Origin: Bacteroidales bacterium UBA4333
GTDB lineage: Bacteria > Bacteroidota > Bacteroidia > Bacteroidales > Paludibacteraceae
Reading direction: 5' to 3'
Length of the DNA stretch: 64,000 nt
Assembly (NCBI GenBank): GCA_002394335.1
Contig: DGTP01000014.1
Span: forward strand, 199,929-263,928
A program made the position numbers and the translations under genes. The notes beneath the pieces were generated by a model, which had not been told where the DNA came from, did no database searches, and saw nothing but the letters and a program-made list of their open reading frames with translations. Below are positions 1-8,700 of the stretch, in pieces (the stretch's first letter is position 1; each line of letters starts with the position of its first letter).

Positions 1-1098
1 AAAGCGCGTAAGTTCGCTTTCCTCCGCGAGGAGATCCGTCTGGAGCCGGTGCGCTACTACTGCGCCTACAAGGCGGACAGCCTTTCCCAACCGGTGGGAT
101 ATATAGCCTTTAATGATTTCACCGACAACTCCGCACGTGATTTCGAGCGGGCACTGGACGACCTGGTCACCAATGACCACATAGGCTCGCTGATCATCGA
201 CCTTCGCGACAACGGCGGCGGACTGATCGGCCAGGCTGTGGATATGGTCAACCTCTTTGTGGACAACACCGTAGTGGTGGACACCAAAGGGAAGCACGAC
301 GAACCTCTCTACACCTACCGCACCCGTTATCAGGCGCGTTATCCCGACCTGCCGCTGGTGATCATGGTCAATAAGAACACCGCCTCGGCGGCAGAGATCG
401 TCTGCGGCGCACTGCAGGATCTCCATCGCGCTACGCTTATCGGACAGCGGACTTTCGGCAAAGGACTGGTGCAGAGTATCCGGCCTATTGCCCACAACGG
501 CTCGATCAAGGTGACCACCGCACGCTATTATCTGCCTTCCGGCAGATGTATCCAGGCGATTGATTACGCCGAGCGGCAGAAGGGCAACGAACTCAAAAAA
601 GACACTGCCGGAGGAATCCTTCCCGATATTGTTATCAACGACTCGGTGAAGGTGGATGTCACCTTTCCCCTCTATACCCAGAACATGTTCTTCGACTATG
701 CCACCCTCTACCGCCAGAAGCACCCTGTTCTGACGGCTTCGGCAACGGATTTTGTGGTGTCGGATGAGATGATAGAAGACTTCTGCCGTTTCCTGGAAGA
801 GAAGGATTTCAAATACGAGACGGAGACGGGCAAGTTCTACAAGGAACTGCTCACCCTGGCGCGCAAAGAGGATCTCGATTCCGCCACGCTTGCACAGCTG
901 GAGAGTTTTGAGTCGGCGGTACAGCCGGACTATAAAGAGGCTGTCTATCGTAACAAAGAGAATGTGCAGAACCTCTTAGGACGCGAGATCATTCTGCGTT
1001 ACTACTACCAGAAGGGCGAACTGGCATATGTGCTGCGGTTTGACAAGGAGTTGAAGCGTGCCCTCAAGGAAGCTGACCGTCTGCTTCGGAAGCCGTAG
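1..1098 (+). CDS. S41 family C-terminal processing peptidase (5' end missing)
   Basis: The reading frame is open from base 1, so the start and probably the N-terminal and PDZ parts lie outside the window; an internal GTG at 49 is not the true start. It is a serine protease of the tail-specific (CtpA/Prc) class, normally periplasmic. The core is visible: IDLRDNGGG, then NKNTASAAEI with the catalytic serine (codon at 385-387), and TFGKGLVQS with the catalytic lysine (codon at 460-462), followed by TARYYLPSG. A C-terminal extension of about 150 residues follows the core, as in Bacteroidota members. The 3' end overlaps the convergent pnuC gene by 35 bp. Confidence 0.93.
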   Translation, partial: KARKFAFLREEIRLEPVRYYCAYKADSLSQPVGYIAFNDFTDNSARDFERALDDLVTNDHIGSLIIDLRDNGGGLIGQAVDMVNLFVDNTVVVDTKGKHDEPLYTYRTRYQARYPDLPLVIMVNKNTASAAEIVCGALQDLHRATLIGQRTFGKGLVQSIRPIAHNGSIKVTTARYYLPSGRCIQAIDYAERQKGNELKKDTAGGILPDIVINDSVKVDVTFPLYTQNMFFDYATLYRQKHPVLTASATDFVVSDEMIEDFCRFLEEKDFKYETETGKFYKELLTLARKEDLDSATLAQLESFESAVQPDYKEAVYRNKENVQNLLGREIILRYYYQKGELAYVLRFDKELKRALKEADRLLRKP

Positions 1099-1753
1099 CC
1101 TCCAGCCGGCGCCAGCGGTAATAGCCGTAGAGGCAGTTGGCGCACCAGAAAGCATACTGGGCGGCCATCGAGTAGTTGCCGGCTCTGAGCCACATGATCG
1201 TGGAGAGCACATCTACCGCCAGCCATATATACCAATGCTCGCGATAGACGAGTATCATCAGTACCTGCGCTACGAGTGCAGGTACTGTCGTAAAAGCGTC
1301 AAGGTAGGGCTGGCTGTCGTCCGTCCAGCGCGCCAAGCCTGCGCCGGTCAGGCAGGAGAGGACAACCGTGGCTGCGGCGATACCAAGAAACAAACCCGTT
1401 TTCATCCGCCTTGTGCTCACGGTGTGTTTCCCGCCGGAGGACGAAAAGCCGGCTGCCAGACGCCGTCTCCAGACATAGACGCCGTAGATCATCGTGGCAA
1501 AATAGTAGGCGTTAATGCCGATCTCGCCGTAGAACCGCTGTGTGAGGCACAGATAGGTATAGGTGCCCACTTGCGCGAACCCGAAGACGAAGGTCAGGAT
1601 ATTGCCCTGCGCCGTCAGGCACACCGAGCAAATACCCAGCAGCCCGCTGACAAGCGATATAATGCTGTCATGGGGCATTATGAAATAGGTCACCACCTGG
1701 AGCAACAGTCCCGTGGCAAGAAAACCGTAGTCGAAAATCTTATTTCTTGGCAT
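1064..1753 (-). CDS. pnuC: PnuC-like nicotinamide riboside/mononucleotide transporter
   Basis: A 229-residue protein with about seven hydrophobic segments, the usual PnuC length, and the family's tryptophan- and tyrosine-rich signature (FGFAQVGTYTYLC, YGVYVWRRR, WLAVDVLSTIMWL near the C-terminus). PnuC proteins carry nicotinamide riboside across the inner membrane for NAD synthesis. Its start overlaps the end of the upstream Ig-like lipoprotein gene by 14 bp, so the two are probably cotranscribed. The 3' end overlaps the S41 protease gene on the other strand. Which vitamin is carried (riboside or a relative such as thiamine in PnuT) cannot be told from sequence alone. Confidence 0.85.
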   Translation of the reverse strand: MPRNKIFDYGFLATGLLLQVVTYFIMPHDSIISLVSGLLGICSVCLTAQGNILTFVFGFAQVGTYTYLCLTQRFYGEIGINAYYFATMIYGVYVWRRRLAAGFSSSGGKHTVSTRRMKTGLFLGIAAATVVLSCLTGAGLARWTDDSQPYLDAFTTVPALVAQVLMILVYREHWYIWLAVDVLSTIMWLRAGNYSMAAQYAFWCANCLYGYYRWRRLEATASEADGQLP

Positions 1754-3509
1754 TCGTATCTTTGCGGATCTCTTGTGGCTTGGAGTCCCGTTGGGGGACT
1801 GCCGTGTGGTCGAAACTCTCCTCGAACTCCCAGTTGGCTTTGAGACTCAGTTTGGAGCGGAAGTAATAGACGGGTTCGGGCTGCCGTTTCAGTTCCCAGT
1901 CGCCGGTAGTCCATCTGCCGTCTCCGTTGAGGTCGAGATACATTCTCAGGTAGTACCCTTTGGGTTCGAGGTAGCGGAAGACGGTTCCTTCCTCTACGGC
2001 TTTCACGTCTCTGACAGGCTGGTCCTTCTCGTCAAGCAGTTGCAGGCGCATTTCGGGACTGTAGTGCGTCATCTTGATGGTCAGGGTAGAGTAGTCTTCG
2101 TCCTTTTTGAGGGTCAGGGAGAAAGAGCGTTCTTTGTTGCTTTTGCCGTAGATGTCCCATAGGGCGTTGCTGTCGGCTTTGAGTTCGTACATCCCGCCTT
2201 TCTCCAGTTCGGCTATCACCCAATAGCTGAGGTGTGCGCTGTCGCGCGGCACGATCTCAAACGGCACCGGTTCCCATTGTTCGATGCCGGTTTTCTTCTT
2301 GAGGTGGATGCTGTCGGTTATAATCCGCTCTATCGGGTAGGAGGCGCGTATGAACAGGGTGTCGGATACATCGACGCCGTTGCGTGCGTTGGACGACAGC
2401 TCTACCCGCCTGTTCTGCTCCTCTTTGTTCTTGGCGGCTTGCGCCTTGGCGCTGAGGTTCGGCGCACGGTAGAGCGCACGGAGAGTGTCGGTGGCGGGTT
2501 CGAGGTTGAGCAGTGAGTCGGAGCGGTAGTAGCTGATCTCGAAGCGCACGGAGTCTCTTGCTATCAGGGCGGAGTCCTTGAGCCAGATAATCACGCTGTC
2601 GCGGTTCTGCCCGTACTGGATAAAGAGCTGCTGCGGGCTTACCGAGTCGAGCGGGGTGATCACCGGTGTGCTGTCCATCGGGGCGGTGAAGGAGACGACG
2701 ATGCGGTGTGCCTCCTCGCGGCGGGTACGCCCCAAGGACTGCTTGCGTTTGTTCTCCGTGAAATACCACAGCAGCAGGTCTGCCGGCGCGGTATAGACAT
2801 TGCCTGCCGAGTCCGTCACGCAGACGGGGGTCACCAGCGAGTCCTGCCATGCCAGCCCTTCACCGGGGTTATAGACATAGTCACGGCTGATGTCATTGAG
2901 GGCATAGAGCCTGTAGTCCGCACTGTGGATGTTATGGATGGCGAACCCTCCCTGCGCGTCCGTGCGGGCGATGCGAGTCAGCACCTCGTGCTCGAAAGCG
3001 GAGTCGGAGAGATTGGCTTGCAGACCTACGATGATATTACCGACGGGGTTCAGGTCTTGCGCATTGAGCACATTGCCGTGCACCTCCAGGGTGTCGATTT
3101 CAGGACCCGTGGCAAAAGCGATGCTGTAGCCTTTGAGGGCGTTCTTCTCGTGAAAATCGCAGATCGCCGAACCGAAATCAAGAGAGTAGGTGGTGGAGTC
3201 TTTCATCTCGTCTGCGAAAACGAGTTTGAGCATCTTGCCGGTCTGTGTAATCTCCGGTTGCTGCCGTTGCGGCGGACTGATAAGCAGGTTGCCGGCGATG
3301 TTGTCGAGCTGGATGTATTCGTTGCAGTGGATGGTAACGCTTTTGCCTTGGTAGTTGACCGAACCGTCTTCTGGCACGACGCGCACGACGACGGGAGGGA
3401 TTGTGTCCTTCGGTCCGCCTTGCGGACCTATTCCTCTGTTGGCACAGCTCTCGAACAGGGCAGCGATGCACAGCGTTAGCGTTATTCCAAACCCGAAATA
3501 TTTTTTCAT
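1740..3509 (-). CDS. Ig-like (Big_5) domain lipoprotein
   Basis: A 589-residue exported protein. The N-terminus has a lysine pair, a hydrophobic stretch and a lipobox FESC with the acylated cysteine at residue 22. A family-typical segment GPQGGPKDTIPPVV leads into a SbsA/Big_5-like immunoglobulin domain (about residues 38-135), then a carboxypeptidase-regulatory-like beta domain (about 140-200) and further beta-rich sequence. Many Bacteroidales genomes hold one such lipoprotein of unknown function. The reading frame starts 82 bp downstream of a clear minus-strand promoter. The last 14 bp overlap pnuC. Confidence 0.8.
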   Translation of the reverse strand: MKKYFGFGITLTLCIAALFESCANRGIGPQGGPKDTIPPVVVRVVPEDGSVNYQGKSVTIHCNEYIQLDNIAGNLLISPPQRQQPEITQTGKMLKLVFADEMKDSTTYSLDFGSAICDFHEKNALKGYSIAFATGPEIDTLEVHGNVLNAQDLNPVGNIIVGLQANLSDSAFEHEVLTRIARTDAQGGFAIHNIHSADYRLYALNDISRDYVYNPGEGLAWQDSLVTPVCVTDSAGNVYTAPADLLLWYFTENKRKQSLGRTRREEAHRIVVSFTAPMDSTPVITPLDSVSPQQLFIQYGQNRDSVIIWLKDSALIARDSVRFEISYYRSDSLLNLEPATDTLRALYRAPNLSAKAQAAKNKEEQNRRVELSSNARNGVDVSDTLFIRASYPIERIITDSIHLKKKTGIEQWEPVPFEIVPRDSAHLSYWVIAELEKGGMYELKADSNALWDIYGKSNKERSFSLTLKKDEDYSTLTIKMTHYSPEMRLQLLDEKDQPVRDVKAVEEGTVFRYLEPKGYYLRMYLDLNGDGRWTTGDWELKRQPEPVYYFRSKLSLKANWEFEESFDHTAVPQRDSKPQEIRKDTNAKK

Positions 3510-3590
3510 TGATAACTAATGCCGTACTTTTCGGCATACTGAGTAACAGAGATAAAATCCATATCGGCAAGTTTAATTCAAAAATCCGCT

Positions 3591-3623
3591 GCAAAGGTAC
3601 GACAAATTTTGCACATATGCAAA
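3591..3623 (-). promoter_or_regulatory. Bacteroidota-type promoter for the Ig-like lipoprotein gene
   Basis: Read on the minus strand, TTTGC (3623-3619) is followed after 19 bp by TACCTTTGC (3599-3591), an exact match to the phylum consensus. Transcription would start near 3584 and leave a leader of about 75 nt before the ATG at 3509. The upstream box lies inside the left arm of the palindromic element at 3610-3783. Confidence 0.75.
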
Positions 3624-3783
3624 TCTAAAAAGGATTTTTTCTCATAGCAGTATGAAAATACTGCGTTTTTTTGAGAATATCGGGGGGTGCTATGCTTGCA
3701 TAAGCATCCACGGTATTATCAAAAAGGCAGTGCGTCAGCACGAATGAGAAAAAACTCCTTTTTAGATTTGCATATGGGCTGCA
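3610..3783. repeat. 174-bp imperfect palindrome (MITE-like or long hairpin)
   Basis: The outer 36-40 bases at each end are inverted copies of each other (left arm with ATGCAAATCTAAAAAGGA at 3617-3634, matching right arm at 3754-3776), differing at a few positions. The middle is also palindromic around ATGCTTGCATAAGCAT near 3693. It holds no believable gene. The size and terminal inverted repeats fit a miniature inverted-repeat element or a large cruciform or hairpin. No target-site duplication is obvious to me. Confidence 0.65.
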
Positions 3784-4531
3784 CAATGCGAACGTACTTT
3801 CGAAGGGGGCCCCATTTATGGGGGAGGAGGTCGAATTTACTACAAAAAGGGGTGGATAGAAATCGTTGACTCGATAAAAGTCTGACGAAAGTCTGATAAA
3901 CCCCTTACGAGACCCTTACGGGGGGGGAGCCGTCAGCCATCAGAGAGCCGAGAGGGGAAAGGGGAAGAGGTGAGAGGGGTTGTCTCAAGGATGGGACAAA
4001 ATATCGCGTGTTTTGAACAACGCGCCCAAATCTTAATAATCGGCAATTGTTTTTATGCATTTGAGTACGAATTGCCCCTTACTTTACTCTTACTTGCCTC
4101 TTGGATGCCTCTTACTTGCCTCCGATAACAGGTTTGTAATTTGCTGAAAATTAGGCATATGCGAAATGTTGTAAATAAACCTCGGAATTTACGTATCTTA
4201 ATAATCGGCAATTTTTTAAGACCGGCTGTGCTGACAGAATACAGACCCGAAAGCCATCAGCCATCAGCTGTCAGCCATCAGAAAGCTGAATGCTGAAAGC
4301 TGAAATATAGCGGCGGCAAGAATGCCACCGAAAGGAACAATATAAAAACCTAAACTAAGTACAGACCGGCTGTACTCTGGGGTTGTCGCAAAGATGCGAC
4401 AAAAGTGCATGATGAGAAAGGGTGTTGTCCCAAAAATGGGACAAAAATGGACAAATACCTATTCTTACTCGACAACATTTGCTATGTATCGGCAAAAAAT
4501 GAAGGAATTTCGCATTTTCTTGCCGAAAAAC
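3784..4531. other. Intergenic region with short dispersed and direct repeats, no gene seen
   Basis: Noncoding by appearance. An 18-bp direct copy TCTTAATAATCGGCAATT occurs at about 4032 and 4196. Small hairpin-like units of the form TTGTC-C-AA..ATGGGACAA occur near 3980, 4384 and 4425. Runs of CAGCCATCAG and GCTGAAAG copies lie at 4250-4310. A block near 3900-4010 (CCCTTACGGGG, then GAGAGGGG, then AAGGATGGGACAAAA) recurs inverted at about 41563-41612. No open frame here has recognisable protein features. Confidence 0.6.
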
Positions 4532-4562
4532 TTGCCGATGTCGGCAAAAATTAGTACCTTTG
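4531..4562 (+). promoter_or_regulatory. Promoter with overlapping palindromic operator for the first RND operon
   Basis: CTTG (4531-4534), a 20-bp spacer and TACCTTTG (4555-4562) form a Bacteroidota promoter ending about 60 bp before the adaptor start. The perfect inverted repeat TTGCCGATGTCGGCAA (4532-4547) covers the upstream box. Further half-sites TCGGCAAAAA (4489) and TTGCCGAAAAA (4520) lie just upstream. This looks like a repressor or activator site; no cognate regulator is identified here. Confidence 0.65.
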
Positions 4563-4621
4563 TAGCGGATTTGAACCCATATGCTTATTCTCTCTGAATA
4601 TACATTATATAATTATATAAA

Positions 4622-5722
4622 ATGCAACAAATCAAGACCATCTTTTCAAGCCTGTTTGTTTTTACACTGAGCTTTCTGTCTTTCGTGAGCTGCGGGCAAG
4701 CGCCGGAAGAGCAGCACACCAGTTACGAAACCCTCGTCCTCGCCCGAGACACCGCCACTGCCCGAATGGCCTGGAGCGCCTCCATACGCGGAAAAGGCGA
4801 TGTCTCCATAGTGGCCCGCTGCACGGGTACACTGCAGGAGATACTTGTCAAGAACGGACAGCGTGTGAAGAAAGGCGATGTCCTCTTCCGCATAGACAGC
4901 CGTAGCGCGGAAAACGCCTTGGAACACGCCCGCGCCAACCTTCAGACGGCCATCGCTAACCGTGACAACGCCGCTCTGGAAGCGGAGAGCAACAAGGATC
5001 TGGCAGCGCAGGGAATAATAAGCGACTACCTGCTCCGTAAAAGCGAGAACACACTCCAGTCCGCCGAAGCGCAGGTGGCGCAGGCACGCGCCGCTGTAAG
5101 GGATGCGGAACTCAACCTCAGTTACTGCACACTCACCAGCCCCGTGGACGGACTGGTAGGCGTGATAATGCCCCATGTGGGCGATGTGGTGGCGGAAGGA
5201 ACACTGCTCACACGAGTAGCAGGGGTGATCGAGATGGAAGCCGGCTATTCGCTCACCGAGAGCCAGATACACGCCTTGGTGAGGGAGTTCGGAAACCTCG
5301 ATAACGTGATCAAGATAGCACCACCGCTGACATTGCGATTCAAAGACGGCACCGAATACAGCGAAAAAGGACATATCGCCAGCCTCTCCGGCATGGTGGA
5401 CCAGCGCACCGGGTCCGTAACCTGTAACGTGATCTTCCCCAATCCCAACGGCGAACTCTTCTCCGGTATGCAGGGGACGGTGGTAATGCCCGTTCTGTGG
5501 GAAGACGTCATGCTGGTGCCGCTGACGGCACTCGTCCGTATCCAGGACAAAGTGATGGTCTATAAGGTCGGAGCCGACAGCCTGGCGACAGGAGCGCTCG
5601 TAGAGATCGAGGAACTGGGGGACGGCGAACGAGCAGTAATACTCTCCGGCGCAGAACCCGGAGAGACGATTGTTGCCAAAGGAGCCGCCAATGTGCACGA
5701 GAAGGACAGAGTCTTGTGGTAA
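4622..5722 (+). CDS. RND efflux periplasmic adaptor lipoprotein (AcrA/MexA-like)
   Basis: A 366-residue membrane fusion protein that would link an inner-membrane RND pump to an outer-membrane channel. The signal peptide ends in the lipobox FVSC (Cys24). The two halves of the lipoyl barrel are clear (GTLQEILVKNGQRVKKGD, about 68-85, and SPVDGLVGVIMPHVGDVV, about 174-191) and flank an alpha-hairpin of about 60 residues rich in Ala, Glu and Gln. Beta-barrel and membrane-proximal domains follow. It is the first gene of an operon with the permease-OMF fusion 61 bp downstream. Confidence 0.92.
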   Translation: MQQIKTIFSSLFVFTLSFLSFVSCGQAPEEQHTSYETLVLARDTATARMAWSASIRGKGDVSIVARCTGTLQEILVKNGQRVKKGDVLFRIDSRSAENALEHARANLQTAIANRDNAALEAESNKDLAAQGIISDYLLRKSENTLQSAEAQVAQARAAVRDAELNLSYCTLTSPVDGLVGVIMPHVGDVVAEGTLLTRVAGVIEMEAGYSLTESQIHALVREFGNLDNVIKIAPPLTLRFKDGTEYSEKGHIASLSGMVDQRTGSVTCNVIFPNPNGELFSGMQGTVVMPVLWEDVMLVPLTALVRIQDKVMVYKVGADSLATGALVEIEELGDGERAVILSGAEPGETIVAKGAANVHEKDRVLW

Positions 5723-5756
5723 TTTACCATTTGGACATTTACCATTTACCATTTAT
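5722..5756. repeat. Dispersed ATTTACC-type short repeat
   Basis: The gap between adaptor and permease is filled by repeated units of TTTACCATTT and TTGGACATTT. This is the inverse of the CCAAATGGTAAATGA units found inside the permease gene (8151-8218), at 13527-13632 and at 61298-61318. Confidence 0.6.
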
Positions 5757-5782
5757 CGGGTTATTTAATCATGTAAGCATTT

Positions 5783-8700
5783 ATGGCAAAAGGAAATATA
5801 TTCGTAGATAGAAAGGTGATGGCGGTGTGTATCTCGCTGCTGATTGCTTTGATAGGATTCATATGTCTTAGGACACTGCCGGTCGAGCAGTACCCGGACA
5901 TCGCACCGCCAACCGTGATGATCACAACCTCCTATTCCGGCGCGGATGCCAACACCGTGATGAAATCCGTTGTCATGCCTATCGAGGAGGCGGTCAACGG
6001 CGTGGAAAACATGGCATACATGACATCCGAAGCCAGCGCTACCGGCGATGTCAATATCAATGTCTTCTTCAAACAGGGCACCGATCCCGACATGGCTGCC
6101 GTCAATGTGCAGAACCGTGTTTCGGCGGCCTTGGGATTGTTGCCGCAGGAGGTGACCCGTGTGGGCGTCAAGGTGGAGAAACGGCAGAACAACATCCTGC
6201 AGATAGCGGCTCTCGTGAGCCGTGACGGCAAGTTTGACAACGACTTCATAGCCAACTATATTGACATTAATGTCAAACCCCGTCTGCTGCGTGTGACGGG
6301 TGTAGGGGCGGTGCAGAACTTGGGTAACACCTATTCGCTCCGTATATGGCTCAAACCCGACGTCATGGCTCGTTACGGTCTGGAACCTCAGGATGTTTTT
6401 GCCGCCGTGGGAAACCAGAATATGGTGGCTGCCACCGGTTCCTTAGGCGAGCAGAGCGGCAATACCTACCAATATAATCTGGAGTACAAGGGGCGTCTGC
6501 AGTCGGTCGCGGAGTTTGAGTCGATCGTGCTCCGTACGGCAGGAGGAAACGTGTTGCATCTGGGCGAGGTGGCGGATGTCGAACTCGGAGCTCTCTCCTA
6601 TAGCTTCTCTTCGCGTGTGGACGGACAGCCGGGCGTGGCGTTTATCATCAACCAGGCTCCCGGTGCCAACGCCACCGAGGTCAATGCCGCCATCAATGAC
6701 ATATACAAAGATCTGCAGAACACCATGCCGGCAGGGCTGGAGTTTACCGTCCTGCAGACCTCCGACGACTTCCTCTACGCCGCTATCCACAATGTGGTCG
6801 AGACCCTGATTATCGCTATTCTGCTGGTTATCCTGGTGGTGTATTTCTTCCTGCAGGATTTCAAGGCGACGCTTATTCCGTCGATCTCCATCATAGTGTC
6901 TCTACTGGGTACCTTTGCCGTGGTGAAAGTGGCGGGGTTCTCGCTTAATATCCTCACCCTCTTTGCGCTCGTGCTGGCAATCGGTACGGTTGTCGATGAC
7001 GCTATTGTGGTCGTCGAGGCGGTGATGGCGAAGATGGAGGCGGGCTACACATCCGCCTATAAGGCTACCAAGGATGCAATGAGCGAGGTATCGGTGGCGG
7101 TTATCAGTTGTACGCTTGTCTTCATGGCGGTGTTCATCCCGGTGACTTTCATGCCGGGCACGAGCGGCACATTCTTCACCCAGTTCGGTATTACCATAGC
7201 CAGTTCGGTAGGTTTGAGTTGTATCTCCGCGCTCACGCTCTGTCCGGCGTTGACAGCTGTACTCTTCAAGCCGTCATCCGCCTCCAATCAGCCCTCAGCC
7301 TTCAGACGGCGGGTGAAACAAGCCTACGAGGCTGCATACAATGCTATCTTGGGCAAATACAAGAAGGGCGTGACAAAGTTTTTGCATAAGCCTCGTCGCG
7401 CATGGCTTTGGCTGATAGCCGCTGTGGTCGCGATGGTGCTTGCCATGCGTGCATTGCCGGCAGGACTGGTGCCACAGGAAGACCAGGGAGTTATCTTGGT
7501 GGACGTGACAGCACCCGCCGGTTCGCCTCTGGTGGAGACAGACCGCATTATGGCACAGGTGGAGGAGCACGTTCTGCGCCTGGAGGAGGTGGAGAGCTAT
7601 GCCAAAATCTCAGGTTTCGGACTCATGTCAGGAACCGGAGTCAGCTATGGTACACTCGTCGTCCGACTGAAACCTTGGGACAAACGAAAGGGGGCGGAGC
7701 ATTATATCGACAATGTAATGTACAAACTCTACCTCTCCTGCGAAGATATCAAAGAGGCGCAGATTATCCCATTCCAAATGCCACAGATCCCCGGTTATGG
7801 TAACAGTAATGCCATCGACCTGCAGATGGAAGACCTTCAGGGCGGTGACATGAGCCGATTCAACGAGGTGGTCAACGACTTTATGGCAGAGCTGCAGAAA
7901 CACCCGGAGGTGCAGATGGCGATGTCACTCTACAGCGAGTCCTTCCCCAAATACAAAGTGGAAGTCAATGCCACACAGTGCGACCGAGCCGGTATATCCC
8001 CGGACGTGGTGCTCAATACCCTCGGGGCGTACTGCGGTAGCGCCTATATATCCAACTTCAACCAGTATGGCAAGGTCTATCGCGTCATGGCAGGTGCCGC
8101 ACCGGAGTACCGGCTTGACCCCAATTCGCTCAATAACATCTTCGTCAAGGTAAATGGCCAAATGGCAAATGACCAAATGCTAAATGACCAAATGGTAAAT
8201 GACCAAATGGTAAATGACATGGCTCCTATCTCGCAGTTCGTGACCCTGACTCCCGCTGTAGGTTCGGCTACGCAGAAACGCTTCAACCTCTACCAGTCCA
8301 TTGCCTGCTCCGTGCAACCCAATGCCGGCTACAGCGAGGGCGACGTGCAGCGCGTGATAGCCGAGGTGGCGAAAGATCATCTGCCTGCCGGATACGGTTA
8401 CGAGTACGGAGGCATGAGCCGTGAACTGGAAGCCAATAGCAAATCCAATCTGACAAGCTTGATTTATCTTGTCTGTGTGCTGCTTATTTATATGATTTTG
8501 GCTTCCCTCTACGAGTCGTTCTTTATCCCCTTGGCGGTGCTTCTGTCGGTGCCGTTCGGTCTGATGGGGTCGTTCGCTTTCTCATGGCTCTGCGGACAGC
8601 AGAACAACATCTATCTGCAGACCGGTGTGATCATGCTCATCGGACTCCTGGCAAAGACTGCCATCCTCATTACGGAGTTCGCAGTGGAGAAACGCAAGCA

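Noticed and set aside
3687..3869. Short plus-strand frame inside the palindromic element
   Set aside because: Low-complexity translation that follows the inverted repeat; no start context.
4646..5752. Minus-strand 368-codon frame opposite the first adaptor
   Set aside because: Shadow of the adaptor gene, no motifs or promoter.
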